From positions 63,035,840-63,099,839 of the forward strand of contig CM051461.1 of NCBI GenBank assembly GCA_028095005.1: a stretch of DNA of 64,000 nt, in the 5' to 3' direction. The number at the start of each line of letters is the position of its first letter. Position 1 is the stretch's first letter. A program made the position numbers and the translations under genes. The DNA comes from Rhynchospora pubera. Its lineage: Eukaryota > Streptophyta > Magnoliopsida > Poales > Cyperaceae. This document shows, in pieces, positions 1-12,105 of the stretch. The notes below the pieces were generated by a model. That model worked only from the letters and a program-made list of their open reading frames with translations. It was not told the origin of the DNA and made no database searches.

Positions 1-284
1 ATCATTAAAACCATAGTAATTAGACAAAAATTAATTGCTTTATCTTTCTTGTCTGGGTTTTGGTCAATATTTCTTCATTGCTTTGATTATAAATTAAATA
101 GAATTTCGAGAGTTTAAAGAGAAAATCAATAGGGGTGCCTCTGTTTGTATAGGCATGCACCAAGTGATCGTGCCCAATTGTCCTATACATCAGAGTATCA
201 GACTAAATACTACTCAGCTTTGCTTTAATTTTCTTGCAATTGCTTGATCAATTTTCAGACTTCTCGTCATCTTGATTTGCGTGG

Positions 285-460
285 TTTGGAAGTCGGGGGC
301 GACATTCTTTGCGGCTCAGATACAAATTTGACTCCTCCAGCCATGTCCGTTTTGTCTGTGCTGTGTGTCGACTGTGGAAAACTTTGTGCGAGATCTAAGG
401 TCAAGGTGATCACACCTTGTGTTTTGGGAACCGAATGCGATTATATATATTCATAAACAT
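285..460 (+). pseudogene. Decayed C2H2 zinc-finger gene fragment (copy C)
   Basis: A short open stretch carries a C-V-D-C-G-K motif that aligns with the C-F-E-C-G-E knuckle of the zinc-finger copies at 16555-17334 and 40777-41199. The histidine half of the finger is gone: after about residue 55 the sequence jumps to the stretch that lies downstream of the finger in the second copy. Upstream, the bases around 285-310 still resemble the second copy near its GTCGGGG sequence. Codons can be read, but the finger is incomplete and no proper start is visible, so this is a relic, not a gene. The 284 bases before it hold nothing else I recognise. The homology is supported mainly by the very clear duplicated 3' flank that follows. 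Confidence 0.45.
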
Positions 461-1130
461 ACTCTTTACTCTTTCCTCTTATAAACGTTTTTCATAGGTA
501 TTCATAACAAAAGTAACTATTTTTATTTCATGAATCAGTTTTGAAATAATAAACTTTAGTTTTTCCAATGTCCCATTTAAAACATACTCCAATATATAAT
601 GAAGAGTAATAGTGGTTATTTATATTCCTTTAATTTACAACATATCTCAAATCTAACTACATAAATAAAAAAAAAGTGCAAAATAAGTAACACAATTGTA
701 TCAACTATTTGAACCTTTGTCGCGCTTATTAAAATGACAAGCATGGATTGTATGATTCAAGCATACATTTTTCATTTTTATCCCTCCAACCAACACTTAT
801 GAAGAAGAATATTTATCACCCCTTTACTCCGGCCTTCTATCGAGATTTATTTTGGGCTGCTATTTTATCTCATCATCACATATTTTTAAAGAAAAAATTA
901 GATCAATGCCACTCCAAAGTTGTAAAATTAGAAAATAACATCACAAAAATGAACTCTTTGAATAATGTCACACTAAACTCAATATGTTCAGATATTTACC
1001 ACATTTATATCATTGTTGTATCATTTTAATATAAAAATAAAATACTATATTTAGTGATATTTTTATATCTTCAAATTAATAATATCCTTCTACTATCCTC
1101 TCCTTCTCTAGATCAAAAATTAGATCATGC
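395..1130 (+). repeat. Duplicated 3' flank of the zinc-finger gene (copy C)
   Basis: About 730 bp align closely and in the same orientation with 17228-17955, including the zinc-finger 3' end and a long non-coding tail. Both copies share a run with the peptide reading NIYHPFTP near its centre, but the two reading frames end differently and look accidental. The match at the second site ends just before a copia LTR at 17967, so the copy there was cut short by that insertion. Confidence 0.85.
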
Positions 1131-1906
1131 CGTTTGTATTTCTTATTGTGATCTCAGCTCTTCCTTCCCCTCCTGCTTTCTTGATTCTCTACCAAAAATC
1201 ACCAGCTTCATTCCTCTATTTCTTCGTTCTTTCCCCATCACCAACACATCCCACATCCAAAGTTCCGAACTCTAGACCGTTATTTGTTCTCTCGTCAAAT
1301 CCACCTTACACAAATCCCAGATATCTGTCTCTTATAGATGTAATAAACTACGCTTAGTACCAGTGGCAAAACATCAAAGTACAGTCTCTTTCTCTCTTTG
1401 TGTAAGAAAAATAGTCGATGGCTATAGATAAGCAACTTGGATAATTTAACAGAAATATTTTTTTGGTAACTGTAGTTCAATCGATCAATCAGATATTATT
1501 TTTTTCAAAGATGGATTGGTGATCTTTCTGTTATTAGCTAGGATCCTATCTGAGATGGATTTGTAAGGGAAAGAATATTTTTAATGTTCATGTTTTGCAA
1601 AACATTTTATAGCTAAGTAGGATATGTTAGTGGTGATATTGTATTGATGTGTTTCTTTGTGTAAAATGTAATTTTTCTCATGATCAAAATGCACATTCAA
1701 TGTATTTGTATTTGTGACAAGTGAAAGTCTGTGCATAAAAAGACAGATGTAAATTGGCTATTGTTTGTTTAATTCCAATTGTTAAAAATATATTTCATGG
1801 AAGTAAATCGTTCTTATTGCCCCATTCCAAAAGTTATCAAGGATATTTATATCTCATACTGAAATTAAATTATAATGAAAATTATATGATAAATACAATA
1901 CAATAA
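1131..1906. other. Gene-free AT-rich stretch
   Basis: Reading both strands I see only short unrelated frames, no splice-bounded exon series and no repeat structure. Confidence 0.5.
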
Positions 1907-2312
1907 GAGAAATGCTAGTGTCCTATATATAGGACGGATGGGTCCGTCCAATATAATAGTTTTCACATTTTTAAATTTTAAATGACCAATCCGAACCATT
2001 TAATATGTTTTCCATATTGAAAACTTACAAGAAACCAATTTTTACATTTTTTTCGAATTTTCTTACTATTTTTTTTGGTATTTCTGAAAATTCATGATAT
2101 AAACATTATGGATCATCCAATAACAACGATTTTCTAAAATACCAAAAAAATAGTAAAAAATTTCGAAAAAATATAAAAATTTATTTCTTATAAGTTTTCA
2201 ATATGGAGAACATGTTGAATGGTTCGGATCGGTTATTTAAAATTTAAAAACGTGAAAACGATCATATTGAACGGAGTCCATCTGTCTAATATATTGGACT
2301 CTAGCATTTCTC
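1907..2312. mobile_element. Foldback MITE, Mutator-like (copy 1)
   Basis: The 406-bp segment begins GAGAAATGCTAG and ends with its inverse. The two halves are complementary over most of their length, so it would fold into one long hairpin. Flanking 9-mers ATACAATAA and ATATTATAA match at 7 of 9 positions, as expected of an aged 9-bp target-site duplication typical of the Mutator superfamily. The element at 46990-47375 has the same ends and the same internal A/T blocks, so the two are one family. There is no coding capacity. Confidence 0.75.
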
Positions 2313-2342
2313 ATATTATAATAATAATAATAATAATACTAA

Positions 2343-2389
<47 letters not shown>

Positions 2390-2410
2390 GTAGTAGTAGT
2401 AGTAGTATTA
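2313..2410. repeat. (ATT)n / (AGT)n microsatellite
   Basis: Trinucleotide run: ATA/ATT units followed by a short stretch of AGT units. It abuts the right end of the MITE. Confidence 0.9.
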
Positions 2411-3567
2411 CTATTATATAAATTAAGGTATTATTAAGTATTTGTTATACTGATGATAATTACAATTAAATTTTTTAAATAGTAATATTTCCTATATTGA
2501 AATTAATATATTATTTTATTTGTTTATTATTGTAACTAAAAATATTATAATATTGTAATAATATATTAATCATAATTAATAATAAATATTAATGATAAAT
2601 TATTTGAAATTCGAGACTAATCAATTTCGGAACTCACCGTGGAAGAAGTTATTCCACTAATTTTGATAGTATAAATTCTTCATCCTTAAAGAAGCTTAAA
2701 CCTCTCGTTTGATGAGCTATTCCTCCACCTCCAATCTCTCCTTAAGAATGTTCTCTCCGCCTCCTCCCCTTCTTCTCACTAGCCATCCTCCTCTCTCTAA
2801 GCGAGCTTTTCCACAGCGGGGAGCTGTAACCAGCAACCTTCCTGAAAACCCTCAATCTAAGCTGTGACCTACCTCAAACCTCTCTCTGTCGATCCATAGC
2901 TGCGAACTTAAAAAAACTGATAGGTTGTAATCAGGTGCAATTAGTGATTTGATGAAATTGAAGAAATTTGAATTAATTTGGTGAAACAATCTGGTGAAAT
3001 TTCGACTTATACATGGTTTTCATTTGGCTCCGGACTCTCAAGCATCATGATTTTCTTGTGACATGGTTAATTTAACTAAGCTATGAACAAAAGAGAACAT
3101 GGTTTCTTCCTTTCTTGTGCGATCAAAACCATGGTGCTAAGCTCTGGACTCTCAAAACAAGAGCACGGATCAAAACCAGAGTGCTAATTTCAAAATCATC
3201 ACTAGTTAAATTAGCACCATGTGCGATCAAAACCAGACCTTTGCGAGAGACCATGAAAAGATATTGATCAAACTTGACCTGTGAGAGAGACCTCAGCCTA
3301 AGAAAAGCTCCGTGTGAGAGGTTAGGGTTTTTGAGAGATCGGAGGAGTAGTTGTTCATCGAGGTGGCGAACTAGTAGAAAGTTGGGCTTTCTTCGAATGA
3401 GAAGGATGCTTGATCGATTCTGAGGAGAGAAGAGGCACGAAGATTGTACATTAATTGAAAGGAGAAGTAAACAGAAGTCGACAGAAATTTTAATGGAAAC
3501 GGAGAGATCAGATTGAATCAGCGCCTCAATTTCACTCCTTGGTCTTAATCTCAGTATGAATTTTAAA
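2411..3567. other. Gene-free stretch with short direct repeats
   Basis: The first half is very AT-rich. From about 2700 the composition rises, and short phrases recur (GGACTCTCAA, GCGATCAAAACCA two or three times between 3030 and 3230). A 163-codon minus-strand frame at 3123-3614 crosses the LINE boundary and resembles no protein I know, so I do not call it a gene. Confidence 0.45.
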
Positions 3568-4034
3568 GTTGTTGTGCATAAATTGGTTACTTTTAGAGAT
3601 TTGCTTAGTGTCATTTCTAGATATTTTCCTTTAAATAATATTCCAGATCAAATTCAGTGGCTTAGGACTAGTAATGGGAGGTATAATACACGATCTATGT
3701 ATCTTTGGTTGGATGATAGGGGAGTCCCTGACAATTACACAAAGTTTATTTGGCGTTTGAAAATACCTTTGAAGATTAAAATGTTCTTGTGGATTGTTAG
3801 CAAAAGAAAGTTATTGACTAGAACAGTTTTGGCATCAAGAGGATGGCTTGGTGATTTAAAGTGTTGTTATTGTGAGGAATAAGAAAATATTGATCATGTA
3901 TTTTTCTTGTGTTCCACTGTAAGGCAAATATGGGTATGGTTTTTAAGACAATTTAGTGTACAACTGCCAAATAGATTAGAGGATCTGGTTTTGATAGAAA
4001 ATGCAGTGGATTACCAGTATAAGAGGGCTTTTAC

Positions 4035-5793
4035 TGTTAGTTAAGTGCACAATTTTAATTTTTCAAAGATAATTACTATAAATTACCCATAATTAAGCAT
4101 GCACACACATAGGAACTAGTACCAAACCATTCACACAAGAGAAAGGGTTCAAAGATGTACCTCCCTTGATATCGTAACCAAGGGGATTTGAACCGCGGCT
4201 AGGATGAAGGTGGTGCTTGCTCTTTCGGCCTCCTTGTCGAAAGCTCCTCGAGTCCACTTGGTATTAACCAAATCCTCAACAAGCTATGCTAGTAACTTGG
4301 AGGAGATGACTAATCCCTAGCTTTCCCGTTCTTCTAGCAAATGAACTAATTGATTTGTGGAAGAATGGGGCTCAACACATGAGCAATAGGGAGAGAAGAG
4401 AGGGGAGGCGCCTCACAAAGGAGGGGGGTGGCGGCTAGGATTAGTGGGAGAGAGAGAGAGAGGGATTTGCAACCATACACCTCTTTATATAGTGTGCAAA
4501 CCCTACCTACCTCACACTAACTATTTACCAAATTGCCACCCCACCTACCTCCATGCATGGCCGGCCACAATAAAGGCCTTTATGGGCCAATTGCATTGCC
4601 TCATGGGTCCACTTAATCAATCATTAAATGGCCCCTCTTGTTGCTCTCAATTTGGATCCCTATTGGGCCTTTAATTAACTATTTAATTAAAGCCCTATAA
4701 TATGCATATGTGTTGAAATAAATAATTATTAACTTAATAATAATTATTTAGGGATTAGATAATGCATTAATTTATTTCTATATGATCCCTTTGATTTAAT
4801 TAATTATAACGGTCTACAACGCTATTTAATTAATTAATCAACTTATCATATTTTGCAATACCAATTATTGCAAATAAATAAATAATGCAAGCATGGTTAA
4901 AACACCAATTTTGTGTGACCCTTTGAGGATTTATGCTACGTTGGACATGGAGTTAAATCGCTATTTAATTCCAATAATCATAAGCGGTATCTAGCAACAC
5001 GTTATGATTCCCAATTCGCATAAATAGTGTACAGCTACAATATTTCAATCCTGCATAAGAGAATAAAGGTATATCTCTATTTTGATTCCTATGTCTCACG
5101 ATATCATCGTATAATCCAAGATAGGAATGTGTCATTCTTGCAGATTATACGTTTCTTGATCTAGAGATAATTGTATCAGTTGCTAGCAAACAATCTATCT
5201 CCATCAAGGGGCCCAAACAGATATCGTCACTCACTAAGTGAATTAATGAGGGACATACGGTTTTCTTGACTATTTAGCTTTTCCCCGCACAATTCAAGAG
5301 AACATAAATAACGTCCGTATAGCAGCCCTTATCGGGAATCAGCGGTAGACGATATTTATTGAACCTATCCTCATGTGGAAAAGATAAATATCTCAAACTT
5401 AGAATCAAAATCATAACGAAATAAATAATGACACATAACACAATCCATATATTTATTTCGTTAGGTCATGTCATGTACTATGTTCAATTAACATAAACAT
5501 ATGCAATTAAGTTGGTTACTCTTAACCTGTGATTTATAGAACTTAATCAACACTTAACTTGCATACTAATCTTATTGATAATTAATGTTTCTTGTTAATT
5601 ATCAAGATTATGGACGCTTTAGATTTATTGTTGTCATTTACTACTAAATGAAACACAGTGATCTATAATTCAGATCCTCAACCTGAATGAACTGTCAACA
5701 CATAAATCAAGGAACAAATGATATAAAATCATCCATAACATAAAACCATAGAAGTAGCCAAATATTATTGGCTTCTAGGACATATCTCTAACA
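4035..5793 (-). mobile_element. Solo LTR, Ty1/copia type
   Basis: The 1759-bp unit is flanked by an exact 5-bp duplication, TTTAC (4030-4034 and 5794-5798), and has TG...CA ends. On the minus strand it starts TGTTAGAGATATGTCC, the signature start of a large plant copia LTR group. No internal domain or second LTR is present, so it is a recombination-derived solo LTR. It lies inside the LINE ORF2 remnant, whose frame rejoins when it is removed. It is related to the copia 5' LTR at 17967. Confidence 0.92.
4483..4492 (-). promoter_or_regulatory. TATA box of the solo copia LTR
   Basis: Minus strand CTATATAAAG, followed by a CT-rich stretch. The placement inside the LTR fits a U3/R promoter. Confidence 0.5.
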
Positions 5794-6386
5794 TTTACAA
5801 TCTGGTGTAGTGCAATCCTATGGATAATCTGGATAACTAGAAACAAATCAACTTTTGATTCAAAACCATGCCCCACTGCGAGGAGCTTGGGTCTGACAAT
5901 TCATGAATTATTGATGCATTGGGCAGGATTGTGGTCCAATGATTTTAAAAAGACTGTGGAAGCTATTACTCCAATGCTGGACGGGCTACCTTTGCAATTG
6001 GAAGGAGTTGATGCGTATCAGTTGATGGTGACAGATGTTACACAGGCTGTGGAAGAGCAAGGAGGGTTACTTTCAGTAGTTAATGCATGATATATGTGTT
6101 TGTTGGCGAAGTAGTTGGGTTGTAATGGATCTGGTTTGTGCTGTTTTTTCTATCTTTACTTGTCATAAAGGGTGGGGCTGGCTGTTAGGGATTAGATGGT
6201 GCTTATTTCTTCTCTCTGTTTTGGATATTAGATAGCGTTAGCGCACTGGTACCAAGTGTATGGTACCAGTGCGGTTTAGCGGTACTGTTTGGATGTTGTA
6301 GTTGTAATTACTTTTGCTTCTTTGAAATGGAAGCGGTAGGCAGTAAGCCTACTAGTTTCAAAAAAAAAAAAGTTGTTGTGCATAAA

Positions 6387-7283
6387 ACCCATATGCACGT
6401 TAGTGTTCTATATCCATTATATATAGAAAGAGAGAAAGAGAGAAAGACAATATCTATTATGAACCATGATGTACAGAGGATTTTGTGCACCATGACCGTT
6501 TAATCGGCGATTTTATAAATTGACAAATCTAAATTAACTAATTCAATCTATATATTGAAATCTCATAGCAAATACAATTTTACAAATTTTTAAATTTTTT
6601 ACTATTTTTTCCAAAATTTTTAAATCTCGCCTTTTTTTGCTATAAATACACTAATTTGTAACAAAAATGGCAAGCTGAAAAAGGTCACATTCAGTGAGTG
6701 AATTTTTCATCTAATGTGAATCATGCATTATATATAAAATCAATAAACAATCTTTAATGTAGAGTAAAACAAGTTTGACACTTGAGTCCGTCAAATGCGA
6801 TTGAATTTCGATTTTTAAAAGAAATAATTAGATATATGCCACTATTAATATTGTCCATTTGTAAAATGTCATTTTTAAATTGCTAATTAGTTTTATTCCA
6901 CTATAAAATGACTATAATTAGTTTTATGTCATTATTATTTTTTTATATGGATAAAATTAGAAATATGCCACCCAGAAATCTGCTATATTTTTTAAATGTC
7001 CAAATTCCCCTTTTATAAAAAAAGGAAACAAATATGGAAGGAAAAGAAAAAAATATATGGAGCCGCACAAAATTTTCAGGATTACATTTCTTTATTTCCT
7101 CTTTTTTTTCTCTCTCTAACACCACCATGTCCCTTCCCATGAAATTTAAAAATCTCAAAACTTGATTTAAAACAAATTCTTCTCTCATGCGGCCACTAAT
7201 TTGAGATCGCATCTCCATAAATTTTTAAAAGGCTAATGCTTATTCTGTACAAGAGGTTCTCACGAATCTCACATGGAGATCTT
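6387..7283. other. Gene-free AT-rich stretch
   Basis: AT-rich with several ATATGCCAC phrases near 6830-6975 that recur inverted at 9190-9290 and again near 54370, so part of it is probably an old dispersed repeat. No gene is recognised. Confidence 0.45.
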
Positions 7284-8889
7284 TGATGAAGGGGCATTTT
7301 AACCTAGGATATCAAATAAATTTATAATCTAGAGCTAACCTCACTAGTCGTTTTAGTTAAGTTTTAGGGTCGAACCCAAGGGACGGTACAACTGATTACT
7401 AGATTTTACTTCCTCACGAAAGCTAGACAATTAATTTTTGGAGTTTTATGATTTAAAAAGACAATTATCTAAAGTGCAATTAAATAAATTATTTTTGGTA
7501 TTTTCTGGACTCTAAATAAATGCAAAATAATATCCTAGGAATTTGTGTTCAATTAGTTTAGCTCCAAAGCACCTTTGCCTACAATTTTCACCGAGACATA
7601 GGCATATTTCGGACCGAAATGTATGGATTTCGGACCGAAATCCATACTGTTTCTGTCCAAAACTTACTTTAGACCTCTTGTTTCAACTTGATATCTTTAC
7701 ACAATGTTATGTGAAGGCTACTGGACGACCAGACCTAAGTCCTAACCTCAGCTGTCACGATTTCGGTTCTGACTTGACTTGGAACTCGGTTTTTGCCACA
7801 TAAACAACTAAACCTATACTTTCGTTCTGATTTAGCTATTTAAGTATGTTTAGTTGGATTTCTAGAGGTATTTAAAGTCCTGTCGGATCAGTAAAAGTTA
7901 CACCTTTCGGTCGCAAACTAACCTCCTCTTTCGAGCGATTGGCTTACCTCAAGTGCTTAAATAACTAATTATTTGTTCTAGTTTAATGTCCTAATGGTGC
8001 TGCAGTTCATCAATAGGTAAACAGTCAAACAAACAATTAAATTAACCAAGCAAAATATAATTCTCAACAAAACATATCACATATCATAATATAAATCAAT
8101 CAAGTCATCACAAAATACTAAACTAATCTACTAACTACTACTAAGACATCATTAATTATCCTAACATGCAAGAAAAATAAGATACAAACTCCATCAAATC
8201 AAAATATCAAGAGAAAAGGAACGAATAAACCAAATATCGCTTCTAACTCAAGATATCGATCGTCCGAAGTCGTGGTTGGATCGGTTCTACCGCTGTCGCG
8301 TCCAGAATCGCTCCAAAGTTGCTGCCATGGACGTGCTCCGCTGTAAGAGGTGGAATCCCACGCCTTTCGGCATGAGAACGGTGGTGGAAAAGGTGGAAAT
8401 TATTGTATGGTAGGTGGCCTCCCTTCTCTGGTCGAAATTCGTGCTTTAATACATCCAGGGAAAGTCTAGGAGGCGGCTAGGGCAAGAGATCTCCTTTCCT
8501 TCTCCGAAACTTGCCAAATTTCACTTTCCATACATAGATTTCGGACCGAAATCCGTACATTTCGGACCGAAATTCCAGAATCGAGCACTGATAATATTTT
8601 GACCATAATTTCTTCATCCGGACTCCGATTGAGGTGATTCAAAGATCGTTGGAAAGCTTAGGATGAGCTCTACAATGCTATGGACTCCTTTAAGTCATTT
8701 TCTTCTTCAAAATCCACCGTTTTATGCAATTATTGTGTCCAATCCACCAAGTTCCTACAAAACAAGTCAAATTCCACGGCAGTGTCCAATCTTGCAAAAT
8801 ATAATGCAAAAGTGCAGTGAATATCATTGGTTTGGGTAGTATTTTGGTGCCAAGTATGGTTAAAATATATATATAAATAAGAGATATCA
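7284..8889 (-). mobile_element. Solo LTR, family A (copy 1)
   Basis: The 1606-bp unit has TGATATCTC...TCA ends (minus-strand sense) and an exact 5-bp duplication, ATCTT, at 7279-7283 and 8890-8894. It matches the plus-strand solo LTR at 36283-37993 along its length, for example the shared ACTGCCGTGGAATTTGACTT and CTTTCCAACGATCTTTGAAT runs. It carries four copies of the palindrome ATTTCGG-A-CCGAAAT, two near each end of the LTR (7606-7620, 7627-7641, 8538-8552, 8559-8573). No coding sequence. Confidence 0.92.
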
Positions 8890-10245
8890 ATCTTTTATGA
8901 CGTAATATATTTTTTTTATTTTTGATTGTGGTTATTTTTGTAAAAAAATTATGGCGATTTAGATATTGGTTAATGGTAGCCTTTATTGTAAGTAAATATA
9001 ATAATAAACAAAATTTTGGAACTTAATTAAAGTTTTATTTGACTTGTAACATGAATATATTTTTTTTGTTTCGAATAATTTGTTAATTGCAATAATCAGA
9101 TTTGCAAGTACGTAAATGATTCATTTTGAGAAACCAACGTTGGAGGATAATCAAAATGAAATAATATTAATATTATGCCATCTAGCAATAAAATGTTGCA
9201 ATTTTTTCCATATTTATAGTGGCATATTTCTAATTTAATATTTTATAGTGGCATATTTCAAATTTTAATATATTATCGTGGCATATTTGAAAGGACGAAA
9301 AGGTCATTTCAATTGATCAATGGTATAAATCTAATTTTGTCATCTAGGGATGACATAAAAATAATTTGTCAACAAGTGATGAAAAATCTCTAATTTATAA
9401 TTTTTCGAGTGGCATGGACCTAAATCATCCTTAAAAGAATTATAATGGCCAATTAATCCGAACTGCTAAATTTGTTCTCCATAATAAAATCTTCTTAGAT
9501 TAATTGTACACGTCAAAACTTTTATTATCACATTTTAAAATTTAATTAATCGTAATATGGATTAATAATTTAATATTAATTAATTAAGAATCAAAAGATT
9601 GTATTATAGTGTCATCTTCAAATTACCTATAGAAAAGAAGAAAAAGAACGAAAGACCAGTGCATTTTAAAGGCGAGGGCATGATGAAATTGAGCATTGGG
9701 ATACTGAATACACGATTAAATAGCGCATTTTGAATTTTCCAAGTATAATTATCGAATAATCAGGTTTTAACCTATATATATGAAAAAGTTTTCTAGGGAA
9801 GCCTTGTTCTGTAATAATTATTTAATATACTCTCATTCGGAATGTGATCCCCACGTGAAAAAGCAAAAAAAAAAAAAAAGGATATGCAGCATCTAATTGT
9901 TTATTTAAAAAAACAATGTATTTGCAATCAAACAACAAAACCGTTCGCCATTGTGACAAAGAACAATATTTCTATATTCATTAACACTATCAGGGGATTT
10001 CATCGGCTCCATATTTCTTTCAATCGAACATGTAGGACTGTAGGTATTGAATAAACAGATTGTCCCTGGCTACAAATAATCAAGCACGGTACGCCGAAGG
10101 AAATTAATAAAATCAACCGATTCGAAACTGCTCGTAAGTATCCGTGACATGCCCGAACGTCCGAAACTTGGATCATATATTCATATGGAATATTTTAAAG
10201 GCATATTCATGGGGGAATATTTCTGTTCTCAAAATAGTGATGTTG
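8890..10245. other. Gene-free AT-rich stretch, 3' side of the F-box gene
   Basis: AT-rich. The phrase GTGGCATATTT occurs three times between 9220 and 9290. The F-box gene's 3' UTR must lie next to 10246 but its end is not evident. Confidence 0.45.
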
Positions 10246-11418
10246 TTACCATGGATTAGGGGTAAACCAAATCGGAGCCGCCAGCGCATGGTGGATGACG
10301 TCCCGCGGATAATACCGCGTGATGCTCTTCCCAATCAAGTCATAGATTCCAAGATCTTCAGCACCGTATGACTCTGAAAATACATGTGCAAAGTCCGTGA
10401 AGTAAATTGCATCTTTCATGCAGTTATGATAACAGCTTGGATTAATGACCACTGGAGAGCTTGCACCCAAAAACATCGCATGTCCATTGATTTGTTGACA
10501 TGTGAAATATTTATTCCGTTCCAAATCAAGCTCATGAAGAACAAATTCTGTTGTGAGCCTGTGATCAGACATCTCTAAAAATCTCTCCACAAGGTGGAGT
10601 TTTCCGCCAAAATCTACCAGATAATTCACTGTACATTTATTTATACAGTTACAATCTGTATCTGTACAGTCACAAACTGTATCCTCTACGATATAATTAG
10701 GGTCACCGCGGCATGGCACTTGAAGCTCGAGTTTTGTAGCCTTAGGATGAGTTCCAACTTCAAAAGTGTAGATTGCAGAGTAATTATCAACACATGGAGA
10801 TTGAACAATATAGAACTTCCCCTCATAAAATGCAATATCATCAGGGACATACGGCAGGTCAGTTATAGCTGTCCAGACAGTACTGCCAGCCCTCCAAAAG
10901 GCCTGTGCGTTAAGTTCACCGTACAAGATTAAAGCTGTGAAGTCTGACCTTGTTCTAGGATCATAATCTAAAATGGCCTTGAACACTAAACAGCGCTGCA
11001 ATTCTTCTGGGTCCATATACATTTCTTGCTCAATATGGCCCTCGTAATAGGGAGGAGGACGGGGAAGGTCATAGCAAACCCCCGTCAACGGATTGACCAA
11101 ACGGAAATTCAATTTGCGGTCCAAAGTGAACAACCAGCCATATGAAGAGCCGCAAAGGACGGTGCCACACAGCTCAGGGACATCGAGGTAGTTATGTCTG
11201 TCTTCCGAGAGGTTGTAGAATTTGCGTTTCTTGGTATCCTTCATCTCCCCCAATGCCAGCCACGGGATTTGTTGAGCTGGAGAGTGGCGTTTTTGTTTGG
11301 CTACCATGTGCCAATTTCGACATACTGCACTGAACCGGTGATAGTCTTGGATGGGCAGAAAACTAGTCAAGTACTCAATCATGTCATCGGGAAGCTCCGA
11401 CCATTTAGCCATGCCCAA
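10246..11418 (-). CDS. F-box protein with DUF295 domain
   Basis: Single-exon 390-residue protein. Residues 5-45 are an F-box (W-S-E-L-P-D-D-M-I-E-Y-L ... F-S-A-V-C-R-N-W), the part that binds SKP1/ASK so the protein can act as substrate receptor of an SCF ubiquitin ligase. Residues about 85-385 form a DUF295 domain, seen in Y-G-W-L-F-T-L-D, N-P-L-T-G, V-W-T-A-I, Y-L-V-D-F-G-G-K-L-H-L-V and the terminal P-I-W-F-T-P. The length is normal for this plant family, and the target protein is unknown. Two close ATGs exist (codons 1 and 3); the second, in GGCATGGCTAA, is the one also preserved in the broken copy at 42053. Oddity: a cysteine-rich insert (C249, C251, C256, C258, C262) sits between DUF295 blocks. 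No stop or frameshift, so it is probably functional. Confidence 0.9.
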   Translation of the reverse strand: MGMAKWSELPDDMIEYLTSFLPIQDYHRFSAVCRNWHMVAKQKRHSPAQQIPWLALGEMKDTKKRKFYNLSEDRHNYLDVPELCGTVLCGSSYGWLFTLDRKLNFRLVNPLTGVCYDLPRPPPYYEGHIEQEMYMDPEELQRCLVFKAILDYDPRTRSDFTALILYGELNAQAFWRAGSTVWTAITDLPYVPDDIAFYEGKFYIVQSPCVDNYSAIYTFEVGTHPKATKLELQVPCRGDPNYIVEDTVCDCTDTDCNCINKCTVNYLVDFGGKLHLVERFLEMSDHRLTTEFVLHELDLERNKYFTCQQINGHAMFLGASSPVVINPSCYHNCMKDAIYFTDFAHVFSESYGAEDLGIYDLIGKSITRYYPRDVIHHALAAPIWFTPNPW

Positions 11419-11939
11419 GGATCACACACTTTAATTTAGTTTTCAGCTGCAAAAGGAAAAACGAACTTTATTTTCCTTCAAAACTTAACTGAAATTAGAC
11501 AGTCATCGAGTTAAAAATGCTCCAAACAAAAGAAGGCGACAGAAAAGAGTAATTGATCAGGCGATAGAACCAAAGCAGGCAAGCTACTGGGCATTTTAAA
11601 AGCGTTAAAACAAGGAATATAATTAACACTTGGGAACCTATTAAATAATAAAGAAACATGGGGCTGAATTTCAATTAGTTTGAAAAATTCAATCAAGACA
11701 GACAAATTTAGGGGTTTTGAATCTGAGTTGCAGTCGCTTTATAACTTCATTCCAAAATCTCTTTCACCAACTGAAAAATAGTTTAAATAGTTTTTAATGT
11801 TGAGTTGTTACTATTTATACATTTAACTTATTAGCAAATTAATACTTCTGTATGTTCGATTGTTTATATATATTTTATTAAACAATCACCACCATCATTC
11901 GTTACTGTTTGTTGTAGAAGGGAAAACTTGTATTTAGGG

Positions 11940-12105
11940 GGACCAAAATCCTTCTGGAGTACTCCAGAGTGCAGTTCACAACTCTCGACGGTCTGATTGA
12001 ATTTCGACAGTGTCAATTACCAGACCGGTATTAATCATGGGGCATCCATTGGCGGTCGGACTGTCGAGAGTTGAAGAGTGCAGTAGTCTAGAGGATTTCA
12101 GTTCG
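11940..12105. mobile_element. Small foldback MITE, with an empty site in the duplicate
   Basis: The 166-bp element has inverted arms: CAACTCTCGAC at the inner end of one arm and its inverse near 12062, with AAATCC ends. Flanks TATTTAGGG (11931-11939) and TATTAAGGG (12106-12114) look like a 9-bp duplication with one change. The duplicated region at 42560-42568 has a single TATTGAGGG and no insertion, that is, an empty site. So it inserted after the segmental duplication. Confidence 0.8.

Larger units (their letters stand above)
3583..6090 (+). pseudogene. LINE ORF2 C-terminus (zf-RVT region), interrupted
   Basis: The frame from 3583 reads as the reverse-transcriptase zinc-binding region of plant LINE ORF2 proteins. 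It shows the conserved run W-R-L-K-I-P-L-K-I-K-M-F-L-W, then C-C-Y-C-E-E and H-V-F-F-L-C, which together give the C-x2-C...H-x4-C cluster. One in-frame TAA at 3880-3882 breaks it inside E-E-stop-E-N. The frame stops at the LTR at 4035 and resumes in register at 5799, with L-W-I-I-W-I-T-R-N typical of these C-termini, ending at a TGA at 6088-6090. The catalytic reverse-transcriptase and endonuclease domains are missing because of 5' truncation. A frame starting with ATG at 3556 begins in the target-site duplication, not in the element. Confidence 0.88.
3583..6371 (+). mobile_element. 5'-truncated LINE, split by a solo LTR
   Basis: The insertion is bounded by a perfect 15-bp target-site duplication, GTTGTTGTGCATAAA, at 3568-3582 and 6372-6386. 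It ends in a poly(A) run at 6360-6371. Removing the nested LTR (4035-5793) and one TTTAC leaves about 1.03 kb of LINE, which is only the 3' end of a full element, as usual for LINEs copied incompletely. The 3' UTR lies between 6091 and 6359. Orientation is plus. Confidence 0.9.

Noticed and set aside
748..1029. Frames at 748-1029 and 17577-17789 with very similar proteins
   Set aside because: The similarity comes from the DNA duplication. The frames end at different stops, and the non-coding flanks are equally conserved, so there is no sign of selection on the protein.
3123..3614. 163-codon minus-strand frame
   Set aside because: It runs across the LINE insertion boundary and target duplication and resembles no known family.
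4170..4210. TTTGAACCGCGGC and similar words as tRNA T-arms
   Set aside because: No cloverleaf could be built around them; they lie in LTRs. No tRNA gene was found in the window.
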